Shown: positions 34,899 to 44,051, numbered from the stretch's first letter. The stretch is DNA of 46,943 bases from Promethearchaeota archaeon (GCA_016839845.1 JAEOTL010000217.1:1-46943); one strand, 5' to 3'. Notes: generated by a model not told the origin, from the sequence alone. Made by a program: numbers and translations.

Positions 34899-35825
34899 TT
34901 AGGATTTCTGATAGATAACACTCTTCTTTACCATATGAACCGGTTTGTAGGATTCCTTAGCCCTTCTTAATCCAGGTATTCCTAAATCCTGTTCTCGATT
35001 CACATAGAGTACATCTTCACAACAATTTTTTACAAATAAATTGTTAATTGCTTGATAGGCCCCTTCAAATTCCTTATGCGCTTTTTCAATATGAATTACT
35101 AATGTATCGGGACTTAACATCTCCCCGAAAGTGTATGCTGCGCAGGTGTCATCAATACATAGGAGAGCTCCTTTATAGTTTAGTTCTGTGAAATTATCCA
35201 ATGCCTCATAAATAGCTTTTTGTTCCTCTTCTAAAGCAGTATCCTCCTCACCCCCCCTCTTTAACCACCATTCTACCTGTAGTTTTTTCACTTTTTCGAT
35301 AACTTCTTCAGATATTAACTGAAAATCAAATTGATAATTATCAAGAAATTTATTTAGCCATCTTCTATTCTGGCGGTAACGATTCCCAGGTAACGTTTTA
35401 AGATTCTCTACTTCATAAACATAGTCCCAGTTGTTCCTGTCTTCAATAATTTCAAGGTTTAGGGACGCAAAATGTTCATTATTTATGATTCCTTCCTTGA
35501 AATCTTCGGGAACCCTATGAAATTCAACTCCCTGAAAATTTTGAAAAATTTGGATCATTAAAGAAACAGGATTTGGGCCGATCGGGGGCAAGAAAAATAA
35601 AGTACTGCTCTCTTTAGGTAGATTATGCCTATATTTACCTATAGATTCTCTTGAAAAAAGAATTAAATGCTCATCATACTCCACATAGAGGAACTTATAA
35701 GAGTTTCGCCACATAAACAGATTAGTAAAGCTAAATTCAGATATTTCAGGAGGATAATTTTTAAAGTAATTATCAAATAACGGCTTATCAGATATTTCGA
35801 TGGCTTTACCATTGTCTAAATCCAT
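34899..35825 (-). CDS. DUF2156 / phosphatidylglycerol-lysyltransferase-like C-terminal domain protein
   Basis: 308 residues that match the GNAT-like DUF2156 domain found at the C-terminus of bacterial aminoacyl-phosphatidylglycerol synthases. Landmarks are EISEFSFTNLFMWRNSYKF near the start, WDYVYEVENLKTLPGNRYRQNRRWLNKFL in the middle, and the ending DTLVIHIEKAHKEFEGAYQAINNLFVKN...VLYVNREQDLGIPGLRRAKESYKP. This C-terminal segment is the best preserved. There is no membrane part, unlike MprF, so it is a stand-alone cytoplasmic transferase. It could move an acyl or aminoacyl group; acceptor unknown. It begins 33 bases from the divergent methyltransferase region. Confidence 0.85.
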   Translation of the reverse strand: MDLDNGKAIEISDKPLFDNYFKNYPPEISEFSFTNLFMWRNSYKFLYVEYDEHLILFSRESIGKYRHNLPKESSTLFFLPPIGPNPVSLMIQIFQNFQGVEFHRVPEDFKEGIINNEHFASLNLEIIEDRNNWDYVYEVENLKTLPGNRYRQNRRWLNKFLDNYQFDFQLISEEVIEKVKKLQVEWWLKRGGEEDTALEEEQKAIYEALDNFTELNYKGALLCIDDTCAAYTFGEMLSPDTLVIHIEKAHKEFEGAYQAINNLFVKNCCEDVLYVNREQDLGIPGLRRAKESYKPVHMVKKSVIYQKS

Positions 35826-35915
35826 GACTAATTTAATATTTAAAGAACTTTAAAATTATTGTTCTCTTATACATTTAGACAAATAATATTTAAACGCTTC
35901 AGTGAGAGCAGAAAA

Positions 35916-36590
35916 ATGGACATCTGGTTAATTTTAAGAATAATTTTCTTTACATTTTTAATCGCTTTAGGATGCTTTGCACTAATTGTTTTTATTATAT
36001 TGCGAATTATTAGGCGTTATTATAAATTTCCTGCCCCTGCTTTACTTACACGACTAATTGACAATCCAATTCGGAGGAAACTTATCCAAAAGCCTGAAAG
36101 AATCGCCTTACGCATGAATCTTGAACCGGGTATGATTGTTTTAGAGATTGGACCCGGAAAAGGAAGTTACACTAAAGCTGTGGCAAAAAAAATCTTACCT
36201 GACGGAAAGGTTTATGCTCTAGATATTCAAGAATCAGTAATTAACAGGTTAAAAAAAAAAATTGAAAAGGAAGGGATAACAAATATTATCCCAAAAATTG
36301 ACGATGCGTATAATCTATCATTTGAAGATGAGAGTGTTGATCGCGTATTGATGATTGCTTGTCTTCCTGAAATCCCCGATCCAATCAGAGCTCTTAAAGA
36401 ATTAAATAGAGTTTTAAAAGCTGACGGGATGGTATCATTAAGCGAAATGATTCCTGATCCAGATTACCCCAGAAGAAAGACTGAAATTAAGTGGGCAAGA
36501 AGTGCTGGTTTTGAATTAGAAGAGCAATTTGGAAACTGGTTTATATATCAATTGAATTTTAAAAAGATGGAAGTAATAAAAAAGGAATAA
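35916..36590 (+). CDS. Membrane-anchored class I SAM-dependent methyltransferase
   Basis: I start at the ATG at 35916 (224 residues); a TTG at 35859 would add 19 residues of poor coding character. An N-terminal membrane helix (about 5-28, LILRIIFFTFLIALGCFALIVFIIL) is followed by a basic stretch and the methyltransferase domain. Motif I is MIVLEIGPGKGSYT (about 73-86), the acidic end of strand 2 is YALDIQ, and ADGMVSLSEMIPDPDYPRRK is the later strand. The domain resembles UbiE-like enzymes. The anchor suggests a lipid or quinone-type substrate at the membrane (inference). Confidence 0.85.
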   Translation: MDIWLILRIIFFTFLIALGCFALIVFIILRIIRRYYKFPAPALLTRLIDNPIRRKLIQKPERIALRMNLEPGMIVLEIGPGKGSYTKAVAKKILPDGKVYALDIQESVINRLKKKIEKEGITNIIPKIDDAYNLSFEDESVDRVLMIACLPEIPDPIRALKELNRVLKADGMVSLSEMIPDPDYPRRKTEIKWARSAGFELEEQFGNWFIYQLNFKKMEVIKKE

Positions 36591-36744
36591 GTGTCTATAT
36601 CTAAATTAATTTTGAAAGAACTAAAAAATTATTGTTCTTAGTAAGTGAAATGATTCTAGATCTAGATTTCTTAAGAAAGTAAACTATTTTCAATTATAAG
36701 GAGAAGTTTTAAAACTTCACCATCTTTCTCTCGGGTATATCGGG

Positions 36745-38088
36745 ATGTTAACGATGCGAGTTAATTGGCTAAAAATTCATCGAGTTTCTTCATGGGTGAT
36801 TGTATTACTTGCATTTATCTCTATTCTGCTAGGATATATTTCTTCAAACCGTTTACTAAATCCCTATGTATTTTGGCTCACTATCCATGTAGTTATTGTT
36901 TGGATGCTTGTCATTACTTCAATTTTCCACGTAATACTTACACTGAAATATTTAAAACTCAAAGTAAGAAGAATGATAGTAAGAATCCAGAATGAAAAAG
37001 CTGCGAACATCCATCTTCTGAGGTTAATACAACGAATAACGAGTTGGGGCATTGTTATCTTCTCATTCCTTATACTAATTTCAGGGTTAAAATACTATGA
37101 ATGGTTTGCTGTGATTTTTGGGGACTTCTTTTTGTTTTCGTGGCATCTCAATTATGATCTACTTCTTGCTATATTTGTAATCATCCATGTAATGGTTGGT
37201 TCTAAATTCTTCTTGACTCGGAAGAAAATAAGGCATTGGGGCGCTGACTTATTTGTCATCTTACTTGGTATCTCATTAGTAATTACTACATTAATAGTTA
37301 ATGCTCCTTCTAGGTTACCTCCATATCAGGTTAGGATTGGAAATGAGACGTATAGTTTCAATCCAGATGAAATTATCACTAGTAGACCTGACCTTTTTCA
37401 AAATGGAAATTTTTCCCCCTTTGATGTTCTTCTCCATCTTAGTTTGACGGGTAAACTCAATATTACTTATCATTTTAATGCCACAATGGATACTTACGTA
37501 ATAGATTCTTTAAATGGGAAAACTAATTACTGGTACTATATATACTATAGTGGTGGTTATCCTGAACCCAATGCAGTTAGAATTGATCATTATCCTTGGA
37601 AACCAGGAACAACATTAATAATGTATGAAGAAAGTCCATCACATCTTAACCATATCTATTCTACTTTTGCACAAGAAACTGTACGCCTTGCGGCCAACAA
37701 TGGGACCATAATCATCCCGACTGTTACGATAAATGGGAGTAGTTTTGATCTAGAGTTCTATAACATCACGGTTACAGCCCATGATATGAGAAATGATGTT
37801 CTAAAGAATGGTACTATAACTGCTCTAGATGTAATTATGACTTTAGGGGATTTGGGATATTTGTCATACGAACTTAAATGGTTTACCAGTCTCCAAAGGG
37901 CAGAATATATATATACATATTTTGTACAGAAAATAAATTCTGATGAGACAGTTGGACGATGTGGATTCTTATATGAAGTCGGAGATACTGATTTTATGTT
38001 TCCTGGGCCCAATTATATCTTTATGGGCGCAGATACTAGAATCTTAACCTCTCCAGAATATCTCAGGTTCTTTTGGGGTTGTTTATAG
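36745..38088 (+). CDS. Predicted di-heme b membrane protein with duplicated extracytoplasmic module
   Basis: 447 residues, no family recognised with certainty. Five membrane helices: about 14-32, 41-68, 98-116, 128-152 and 166-186. The positive loops after helices 2 and 4 put the N-terminus inside and the long C-terminus outside. Helix 2 has His48 and His62, helix 4 has His134 and His148, each pair 14 residues apart. This is the bis-histidine di-heme pattern of ferric-reductase/NOX-like cytochromes b. The outer part (about 190-447) has two related modules: one starts FQNGNFSPFDVLLHLSLTG (about 219), the other LKNGTITALDVIMTLGDLG (about 352). The region between resembles DUF4430-like domains (TNYWYYIYYSGGYPEPNAV). 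Transmembrane electron transfer to an outer module is plausible. Confidence 0.7.
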   Translation: MLTMRVNWLKIHRVSSWVIVLLAFISILLGYISSNRLLNPYVFWLTIHVVIVWMLVITSIFHVILTLKYLKLKVRRMIVRIQNEKAANIHLLRLIQRITSWGIVIFSFLILISGLKYYEWFAVIFGDFFLFSWHLNYDLLLAIFVIIHVMVGSKFFLTRKKIRHWGADLFVILLGISLVITTLIVNAPSRLPPYQVRIGNETYSFNPDEIITSRPDLFQNGNFSPFDVLLHLSLTGKLNITYHFNATMDTYVIDSLNGKTNYWYYIYYSGGYPEPNAVRIDHYPWKPGTTLIMYEESPSHLNHIYSTFAQETVRLAANNGTIIIPTVTINGSSFDLEFYNITVTAHDMRNDVLKNGTITALDVIMTLGDLGYLSYELKWFTSLQRAEYIYTYFVQKINSDETVGRCGFLYEVGDTDFMFPGPNYIFMGADTRILTSPEYLRFFWGCL

Positions 38089-38140
38089 CGCTTTAATTAT
38101 GTTAGAATAAATTTTAATACAATGAAAGTGAAACAAACCT

Positions 38141-39124
38141 ATGGATAAATTTGACCTAATCAATAAGACATTTAAATCTAAACCTACTGAAAGAGTTCCA
38201 TATGCGATTTGGAAGCATTTCCCAGAATCTGATAAGACTCCCGAGGGATTGTTAAAAGCACAGATGAATTTTCAAGCTAAATACAATTCCGATATAATGA
38301 AGATCTCAATCTCCGGTAGGGCTTTTGCTTCTGATTTCGGAGCAGAATTAGGAGGGTATGATCCTGATTCTGGATCAAGAATTTGTGTGAAATACCCTAT
38401 CGAAAAAATAGAGGATTGGAATAATATTAAAGAGATTGATCCATATGAAGGTGAATTCGGAAACCAGATTAAAGCTATGGAACTCATAAGTAACAAGGTT
38501 AAGGATAAAATTCCCACAATGATGACCGTATTTTCTCCTTTTATGGTGGCTTCCCAAATCGATAAAAACATAATTTCACACTACAGAGAGGAACCTCAAT
38601 TTATCAGAGAACAATTTAAAATAGTAGAATTAGCAATGACAGAATTTACAAATGCCTCACTCAATGCAGGGGCTGATGGTATCTTTTTGGCTACGCAACA
38701 TTTAAATGAGAGATTATCCCCAGATGAGCGAATAGTCTTAGAATTTGATCCAATGAAGTCGTTGATTCAAAAATGTAAAAAAACAAATAACTTTGTTGTC
38801 CTCCATCTTCATGGAGATAATCCGGATTATGGTCTAGCAACCAAATTGCCTATTGAGGCCATAAACTGGCATGATCAACACACTTCCCCAAATCTCACTG
38901 AAGCGCGAAATATCTTTAAAGGAGGGCTTCTCGGAGGACTGAATACAGAATCATGGAAGGATATTTCTGATCCCAAAGAGATTTCCTCAATGATTACATC
39001 AGTTTATACGGATTTTCAAGGTTTGGGATTCGTAATGGCTCCTGGGTGTGTAATTCCTCAGTATATAAGCGATACTGTGATAGAAACAGCAGTAATCACA
39101 ATACAGAATCTCAAATCATCTTAA
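38141..39124 (+). CDS. Second UroD-family protein (MtaA-like), divergent
   Basis: 327 residues, shorter than the gene at 22871 and different from it in sequence. The opening FKSKPTERVPYAIWKHFPESD replaces the usual xxRVP start, SLNAGADGIFLATQHLNE is the middle part, and VVLHLHGDNPDYG...AINWHDQHTSPNLTEARNIFKGGLLGGLNTE is the conserved C-terminal barrel end with the His-x-His-Gly segment. LGFVMAPGCVIPQYISDT closes it. These features fit the UroD superfamily branch that includes methyltransferases, not haem biosynthesis. No corrinoid or reductive-activase gene is adjacent. The gap from the gene upstream is 52 bases. Confidence 0.85.
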   Translation: MDKFDLINKTFKSKPTERVPYAIWKHFPESDKTPEGLLKAQMNFQAKYNSDIMKISISGRAFASDFGAELGGYDPDSGSRICVKYPIEKIEDWNNIKEIDPYEGEFGNQIKAMELISNKVKDKIPTMMTVFSPFMVASQIDKNIISHYREEPQFIREQFKIVELAMTEFTNASLNAGADGIFLATQHLNERLSPDERIVLEFDPMKSLIQKCKKTNNFVVLHLHGDNPDYGLATKLPIEAINWHDQHTSPNLTEARNIFKGGLLGGLNTESWKDISDPKEISSMITSVYTDFQGLGFVMAPGCVIPQYISDTVIETAVITIQNLKSS

Positions 39125-39146
39125 TTATACAAAAGTTTTAAGTAAA

Positions 39147-39160
39147 AAAAGAAAAAAATA
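39147..39160 (-). terminator. Poly-T terminator on the minus strand after gapdh
   Basis: Two runs of A on the plus strand (as T on the minus strand) lie about 20 bases beyond the GAPDH stop codon, between two convergent genes. Confidence 0.45.
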
Positions 39161-39178
39161 AACTAATTTGATTAATCT

Positions 39179-40183
39179 TTATAACTTCTTAACAATTAAA
39201 TCCGCTAGCCGATTACTATAGCCCATTTCATTGTCATACCATGAAACTACAGCGACTAAATCACCAATTACTTTTGTCCATAATGAACAAAAGATAGAGC
39301 TTGCTGGATTTCCGAGAATATCACTACTTACTATTGGATCGTCTGTGTATTCTAAAATTCCCTTTAATGAGCCTTCAGAAGCAGATTTCATAGCAGCATT
39401 TACCTCATCTACTGACGGGGGATTTTGCACAGTAACTTTTAGATCTACACAGCTTCCGTCAGGTACAGGAACTCGCATAGCAATTCCATCTAGTTTTCCA
39501 TTTAAGTCAGGAAAGACCGCACCAATGGCTTTTGCAGCACCGGTAGATGTGGGGATAATATTTTGTGCTGCTGCACGACCTCTAATCATCTTAATAGGAT
39601 CTCCTGCGGTAGCTGTATCTACTGTTCTCTGAGCCCCTGTATATCCATGGACAGTCGTCATAATACCTTTAGTAATGTTATAGTTCTCATGAAGAACTTT
39701 TACTATTGGTGCAAGACAATTCGTTGTACAAGATGCATTCGATATAATCTTCATATCACTTGTTATTTTGTCATCATTACAACCCATTACGACAGTGATA
39801 TCCGGATTTGTAGCAGGAGCACTGATAACTACTCGTTTTGCTCCCGCATCAATATGTTTTTGAGCACCCTCTCTTTTTACAAAAAATCCAGTGGATTCAA
39901 CAACGACATCGATATCATTACTCCCATGGGGTAAATTTGCAGGATCTCTCTCAGCAGTAATAGGAATCCTCTTACCATCAACAATTAATGCACCTGGCTC
40001 TGCTTCTACAGTACCTGGCCATGCTTTATGCACAGTATCATATTTTAAAGCATATGCCAAATATTTTGGTTCAAATAAATCGTTTATCGAAACAATCTCA
40101 ATTTCGGGATGATTTAAAACAGCAGCTCGAAAAAATAGTCTTCCGATTCTACCGAATCCGTTAATTGCAACACGTTTTACCAT
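39179..40183 (-). CDS. gap: Glyceraldehyde-3-phosphate dehydrogenase, type I (phosphorylating)
   Basis: Converts glyceraldehyde-3-phosphate to 1,3-bisphosphoglycerate in glycolysis or gluconeogenesis. The 334 residues are complete: INGFGRIGRLFFRA (8-14), IVSINDLF with Asp35 (NAD preference), NASCTTNCLAPI with nucleophile Cys152, GIMTTVHGYTGAQ with His179, and the closing WYDNEMGYSNRLADLI. This is the bacterial/eukaryotic type I enzyme. The type II GAPDH standard in archaea has a different, shorter catalytic motif and is not seen here, so a transfer from bacteria is possible. The start is ATG. The promoter faces the divergent M20 gene at 40315. Confidence 0.95.
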   Translation of the reverse strand: MVKRVAINGFGRIGRLFFRAAVLNHPEIEIVSINDLFEPKYLAYALKYDTVHKAWPGTVEAEPGALIVDGKRIPITAERDPANLPHGSNDIDVVVESTGFFVKREGAQKHIDAGAKRVVISAPATNPDITVVMGCNDDKITSDMKIISNASCTTNCLAPIVKVLHENYNITKGIMTTVHGYTGAQRTVDTATAGDPIKMIRGRAAAQNIIPTSTGAAKAIGAVFPDLNGKLDGIAMRVPVPDGSCVDLKVTVQNPPSVDEVNAAMKSASEGSLKGILEYTDDPIVSSDILGNPASSIFCSLWTKVIGDLVAVVSWYDNEMGYSNRLADLIVKKL

Positions 40184-40314
40184 ATTTCATCACTTAATTA
40201 TTTAATATTTAGTTTTAAAAAGACAAGCTAATATATTGTAGATAGTTTTTTAATTTTATACTTTTAAATTCTACCACATCTAAAAGTAATTAATAGGATT
40301 TTTTTGGGATTAGA

Positions 40315-41535
40315 ATGGATGATCTAGAGAAAAAAATTAGTAAGAAAATAGAAGGTATGAGGGATGAGATTGTATCTTTCCATCGGCAAATCATTCAAAT
40401 ACCATCTGAGAATCCTCCTGCCAATTATAAAGAAGTTGCTGAATTCACAGAAAATAAAATGAAAGAAATCGGATTAAAAACTAGTGCTAAACGTAGAAAT
40501 ATTATAGGAGAATGGGGTAATGATCAAGGGAAGACTTTAATTTTTAATGCTCACTATGATACTGTTCAAGCGTTTAAAGGATGGACAAAAAAACCATTCG
40601 GTGGTGAGATCATTAACGGGAAGATATATGGACGAGGGTCTTCTGATGATAAATCTTGTGTGACAGCAGAAATATTCGCAACGAAAGCTTTAATAGAATC
40701 TGGAATAAATATAAATGGAAAATTGGTTGTAACTGCTGTTGGAGACGAAGAATTAGGTGGATTGAATGGTGTTGAGTTTTTACTCAATAAGAAATTAATT
40801 GATGGTGACGTGTGTTTATTAGGTGATGGACCTCCTGATTACCCTTTTGGATATACAGGGGGAACAATGTATATTACCTTTACCATAAAGGGAAAATCTG
40901 GTCACGGTTTAGGTGCCCCTGATTTACCAGTCCCTTATAGAAACCAGTCTTCTGGAATCAATTCGATCGAGCGAATGGTGAAGATTATGAAATTTTTAAT
41001 GCAGCTAAATGAGGAATTCTTATCAAAGGAAACAAGTTATTCACTCCCAGAAGGATCATCAACAAAAGTGAGTCACATAAATTTAGCGGAAATACATGGG
41101 GGTAACAAGATATCAACCGTGCCAGGCAGATGCTATCTTCATTGTAGTGTTAATACCATTCCTGAACAAGATATAGTAAGTATCAGAAAACGCATTTTGG
41201 ATCATATAGAAGAACTGAAGAAACAGGATCCTCTGTTAGATATCAACGTAATGATTCCAATCTCCATGGAGCCGTTTGTTATTGATGGGAAATCCAATTT
41301 TGCAAAAGCAGTTAGTAAGTCTTTTGAAACCGTTTTCTCTGAGAAAAGAGATTTTAACTTATTCATGCCCTCGACTGATGCTCATTGGTTCCAAGAACGA
41401 GGAATAGAAACAATCATTATTGGAACTAGTCGTGCGGAAAATAACATTCACACTACTGATGAAAACGTTAATATTGAAGATTTGATAAATGTGACTAAAA
41501 TCTACGCTCTTACAGCTCTAAATTATTTAAAGTAA
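40315..41535 (+). CDS. M20-family peptidase/deacylase (ArgE/DapE type)
   Basis: 406 residues with the two-zinc site. FNAHYDTVQ gives His80 and Asp82, GRGSSDDKSC gives the bridging Asp111, and VGDEELGG gives Glu145-Glu146. A lid or dimerisation domain follows (residues about 185-300, MYITFTIKGKSGHGLGAP...). FMPSTDAHWFQERGI and TSRAENNIHTTDENVNIEDL supply the final ligand histidine. Members remove acyl groups or N-terminal residues from small amides: acetylornithine, succinyl-diaminopimelate, dipeptides or carbamoyl compounds. The exact substrate cannot be told, and no arg or dap gene is beside it. Confidence 0.9.
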   Translation: MDDLEKKISKKIEGMRDEIVSFHRQIIQIPSENPPANYKEVAEFTENKMKEIGLKTSAKRRNIIGEWGNDQGKTLIFNAHYDTVQAFKGWTKKPFGGEIINGKIYGRGSSDDKSCVTAEIFATKALIESGININGKLVVTAVGDEELGGLNGVEFLLNKKLIDGDVCLLGDGPPDYPFGYTGGTMYITFTIKGKSGHGLGAPDLPVPYRNQSSGINSIERMVKIMKFLMQLNEEFLSKETSYSLPEGSSTKVSHINLAEIHGGNKISTVPGRCYLHCSVNTIPEQDIVSIRKRILDHIEELKKQDPLLDINVMIPISMEPFVIDGKSNFAKAVSKSFETVFSEKRDFNLFMPSTDAHWFQERGIETIIIGTSRAENNIHTTDENVNIEDLINVTKIYALTALNYLK

Positions 41536-41555
41536 ATAATGAAAAACGTAAAAAT

Positions 41556-43061
41556 TTAGATTAAATCTAACGATTTGAAAACAGCTGTTATTAATCTGTT
41601 CCCTCGAGTATCGGAGTGATATTTATTTTTAGCAGTTTCTTCTGCGGATTGACTTCTCATCTGGTTCATTACATATGCGATTCCAAGTTTAGCATCCAAA
41701 TCCATGAATATAGCAGACCCACCCCACCCTCCCCAAAAACATGAGCGGGGATTTGGACGTGGACGGTTTTTAGTAGGTAGTGCTACTCCCAAACCCCAAC
41801 GTATTGGTGTTTGCAAAACCAAATCTCTATCATAGATTTGCTCTTCAAGGATTTTTTCTAGAGTTTCTCGTGAGAGCAATCGCATACCATTTAGTTGTCC
41901 TTCACAGGCAATTATAGACGCTATTTTAGCTACAGACCTTGCATTACCATGGCCATTACCTGCGGGAATTTCTGCAGCTTGCCATGTCCGTTCTCTCGAC
42001 CTTTCTCGCATTTCAACAGGTTCTAAAGCGAGTTTCATTCCTACTGCTCCTAATCTTCTAGCCTCTTTGGCAAATAACTCAAGAAGTTTTCTGGTATAAA
42101 TGATGTCCTTTGGATTCCCTTTTATTTTTAAATTTTCAGAAATATAATCTTGTTCTTCATAATATGCATTAAAGATCAAGTTTAATCCTTCTGCTCGATT
42201 TCTTGACACATCGAAACTCAAATCCGGATTATCAATTTTTCCTCTAATAAATTCAATTTTTCCCTTAGAAATTGTGAGGATAAATTGATCCTTACCTCCA
42301 TAATCAAACATTATCTCTTTTTCGAGATTATCTATTTCTGCTTTTACGATTTCTGAGCTATTTGCGAGCCTAAAAATTTCCCCCAGAATAAGCGTAGTGG
42401 AACCCATAATGGGATGACCACGAAACAATGGTGAAACTCGTGGAACATGTTCCTCTGCTAAACCAATGTGAAAGTCAATATCAAGGGGAATTGCTATTTC
42501 ATCCTTGAAAAAGGTTCCAAGAGTTTTTCCAGTAACTCTTCTTACTAATTCCCCTAGTAGATGACCATGAGTCGAGCTATGGTACCCAGATTTGGTACCT
42601 GGTTCCCACCATGGCTTCTGAGCTGCCAACAGACTGCTAATTCTATCCCAATCATCCCAGGTTCTCGAGGGTACTAACTCTTCGACTCCTGCTAATCCCG
42701 ATGTATGGCTCAAAAGATGGCGTACTAAAATATTTTCTTTTCCGTTTTGGGCAAACTCTGGCCAGTATTTCGCAACTTTTCCATCTAAGTCTAGGAGCCC
42801 TCGATCTACACACATCATAGTGCAAAGAACAGTTGGGACCTTGGTAGTGCTATATACATTACAGATGGTATCCTCTTCCCAAGTTTGGGTTTTTTCTTTA
42901 TCTTTATGTCCCCCCCAGATATCAACTACATACTTTCCGTTAATCATCACTGCAAAACTGGCGCCAACTTCCATCCCCTCTTCAAAATTTTGAATAAAAG
43001 CATCATTAACAGGCTCAAATCGAGGTTCACATATTCCGTGAATTTCAACTTTATTTGTCAT
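41556..43061 (-). CDS. Serine beta-lactamase-like hydrolase with an inserted SCP2-like domain
   Basis: 501 residues. The outer halves are the class C beta-lactamase/EstB fold. VYSTTKVP holds the catalytic S71-x-x-K74, SGYHSSTHG holds Tyr160 (YxS rather than YxN), HLLSHTSGLAG is the usual conserved strand, and FWGGWGGSA is the third motif (xGG). In between, residues about 240-332 do not belong to that fold. DNLEKEIMFDYGGKDQFILTISKGKIEFIRGKIDNPDLSFDVS...LKIKGNPKDIIYTRKLLELF has the pattern of a sterol-carrier-protein-2 domain. Such enzymes are esterases or peptidases; the inserted domain could hold an acyl or hydrophobic substrate. No signal peptide, so cytoplasmic. Confidence 0.85.
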   Translation of the reverse strand: MTNKVEIHGICEPRFEPVNDAFIQNFEEGMEVGASFAVMINGKYVVDIWGGHKDKEKTQTWEEDTICNVYSTTKVPTVLCTMMCVDRGLLDLDGKVAKYWPEFAQNGKENILVRHLLSHTSGLAGVEELVPSRTWDDWDRISSLLAAQKPWWEPGTKSGYHSSTHGHLLGELVRRVTGKTLGTFFKDEIAIPLDIDFHIGLAEEHVPRVSPLFRGHPIMGSTTLILGEIFRLANSSEIVKAEIDNLEKEIMFDYGGKDQFILTISKGKIEFIRGKIDNPDLSFDVSRNRAEGLNLIFNAYYEEQDYISENLKIKGNPKDIIYTRKLLELFAKEARRLGAVGMKLALEPVEMRERSRERTWQAAEIPAGNGHGNARSVAKIASIIACEGQLNGMRLLSRETLEKILEEQIYDRDLVLQTPIRWGLGVALPTKNRPRPNPRSCFWGGWGGSAIFMDLDAKLGIAYVMNQMRSQSAEETAKNKYHSDTRGNRLITAVFKSLDLI

Positions 43062-43172
43062 ATCTCTTAATTTAATCTTAGTACCATTAATTTTTTTCTA
43101 ATTTCATTCCTAATAATTTTAAATACCTTTTTAACTTAGTATTTAATTGAATTAATCTGGGATGAAGTCAAA

Positions 43173-44051
43173 ATGAAAAAAAGAAAATCTATTTTATGTT
43201 TATTGATCAATTTAACTTTTTTAATAAATGGTAATTTCTTACTTTCTGAATCCTTCGCCAATCCACTCCCTATTCCTATGGAATATTACATGGGGAGTAT
43301 CTTTACAAACGCCAGCTTACCTTTTAACTTAATAAATGCAGATGTAGTTTTTACTATAGATTCTACTGACTTTAAAAACAATATTGGCATATCCTTTGAG
43401 GGAAACTATACTATCTTTAATCCCAATAATACAACAGAAATTATGATAGTTGCTCCATTCTCAGTTAATAGAGCTGTTGTAAGCTCAAATTGTATAGTAG
43501 AGATAAATGATAGTCAGATCTTGTTTGATGTTGGTGATCCATATGATCTTGGTATAGAAGAGTGGGTGATGGACTATAGTTCTTATTTTCCATCATGGAC
43601 ATATATTGTATGCAACATAACAATTCCAGAAAACAATTCTCAAACTATAAAATATAAGTTTAACGGTTTGATGCCTAATCCACTAAATCCCCTCAGTAGG
43701 AATAATGAATTTTCCATTTTATATGATTTAGTAACTTCTAAAGCTTGGAGTGGGAATATTTCTGAAAGGGTTGAATTTAGAGTATATGGGAAACTTCCGG
43801 ATAGTATAATAGAATCACCAATGGATGAAGATCGTTTAGTAAATATCAATATCGACGGGGGGAGATGTTATACTTGGGAGTGGGCTAATGAACAAATCAA
43901 TACAGAACGAATTGGTATCATGTATGAAACAGAATTATTAAAACTCCAATTGATAATAATAGGAGTCAGTATAGGAATTGCTGTAACTATTACCGTAGCA
44001 ACCATTATATTTGTAGTGAGAACGAAAAAACGGTCAAAATTGAAAGAATAG
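43173..44051 (+). CDS. Signal-peptide protein with C-terminal membrane anchor, unknown
   Basis: 292 residues. A signal peptide (MKKRKSILCLLINLTFLINGNFLLSE cut near ESFA-NP) precedes an outer domain of about 220 residues. It is rich in beta strands and N-glycosylation sequons (NYT, NNT, NIT, NNS, NIS), with cysteines at about 109, 149 and 234. A single C-terminal helix (about 258-283, LQLIIIGVSIGIAVTITVATIIFVV) and RTKKRSKLKE anchor it, N-out. The tail lacks the KYP...RKVRKYR motif of the three large surface proteins. No family recognised. A function at the cell surface is inferred only from topology. Confidence 0.75.
   Translation: MKKRKSILCLLINLTFLINGNFLLSESFANPLPIPMEYYMGSIFTNASLPFNLINADVVFTIDSTDFKNNIGISFEGNYTIFNPNNTTEIMIVAPFSVNRAVVSSNCIVEINDSQILFDVGDPYDLGIEEWVMDYSSYFPSWTYIVCNITIPENNSQTIKYKFNGLMPNPLNPLSRNNEFSILYDLVTSKAWSGNISERVEFRVYGKLPDSIIESPMDEDRLVNINIDGGRCYTWEWANEQINTERIGIMYETELLKLQLIIIGVSIGIAVTITVATIIFVVRTKKRSKLKE

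Noticed and set aside
34722..34970. A plus-strand open frame of 82 residues opposite the end of the DUF2156 gene and the gap upstream of the DUF169 pair
   Set aside because: Half of it is antisense to a well-supported gene and the rest fills a promoter gap. Its composition looks random and no ribosome site precedes it.
39231..40112. Three plus-strand open frames opposite the GAPDH gene
   Set aside because: They are antisense to a complete type I GAPDH with all catalytic motifs; the open frames result from its codon use.
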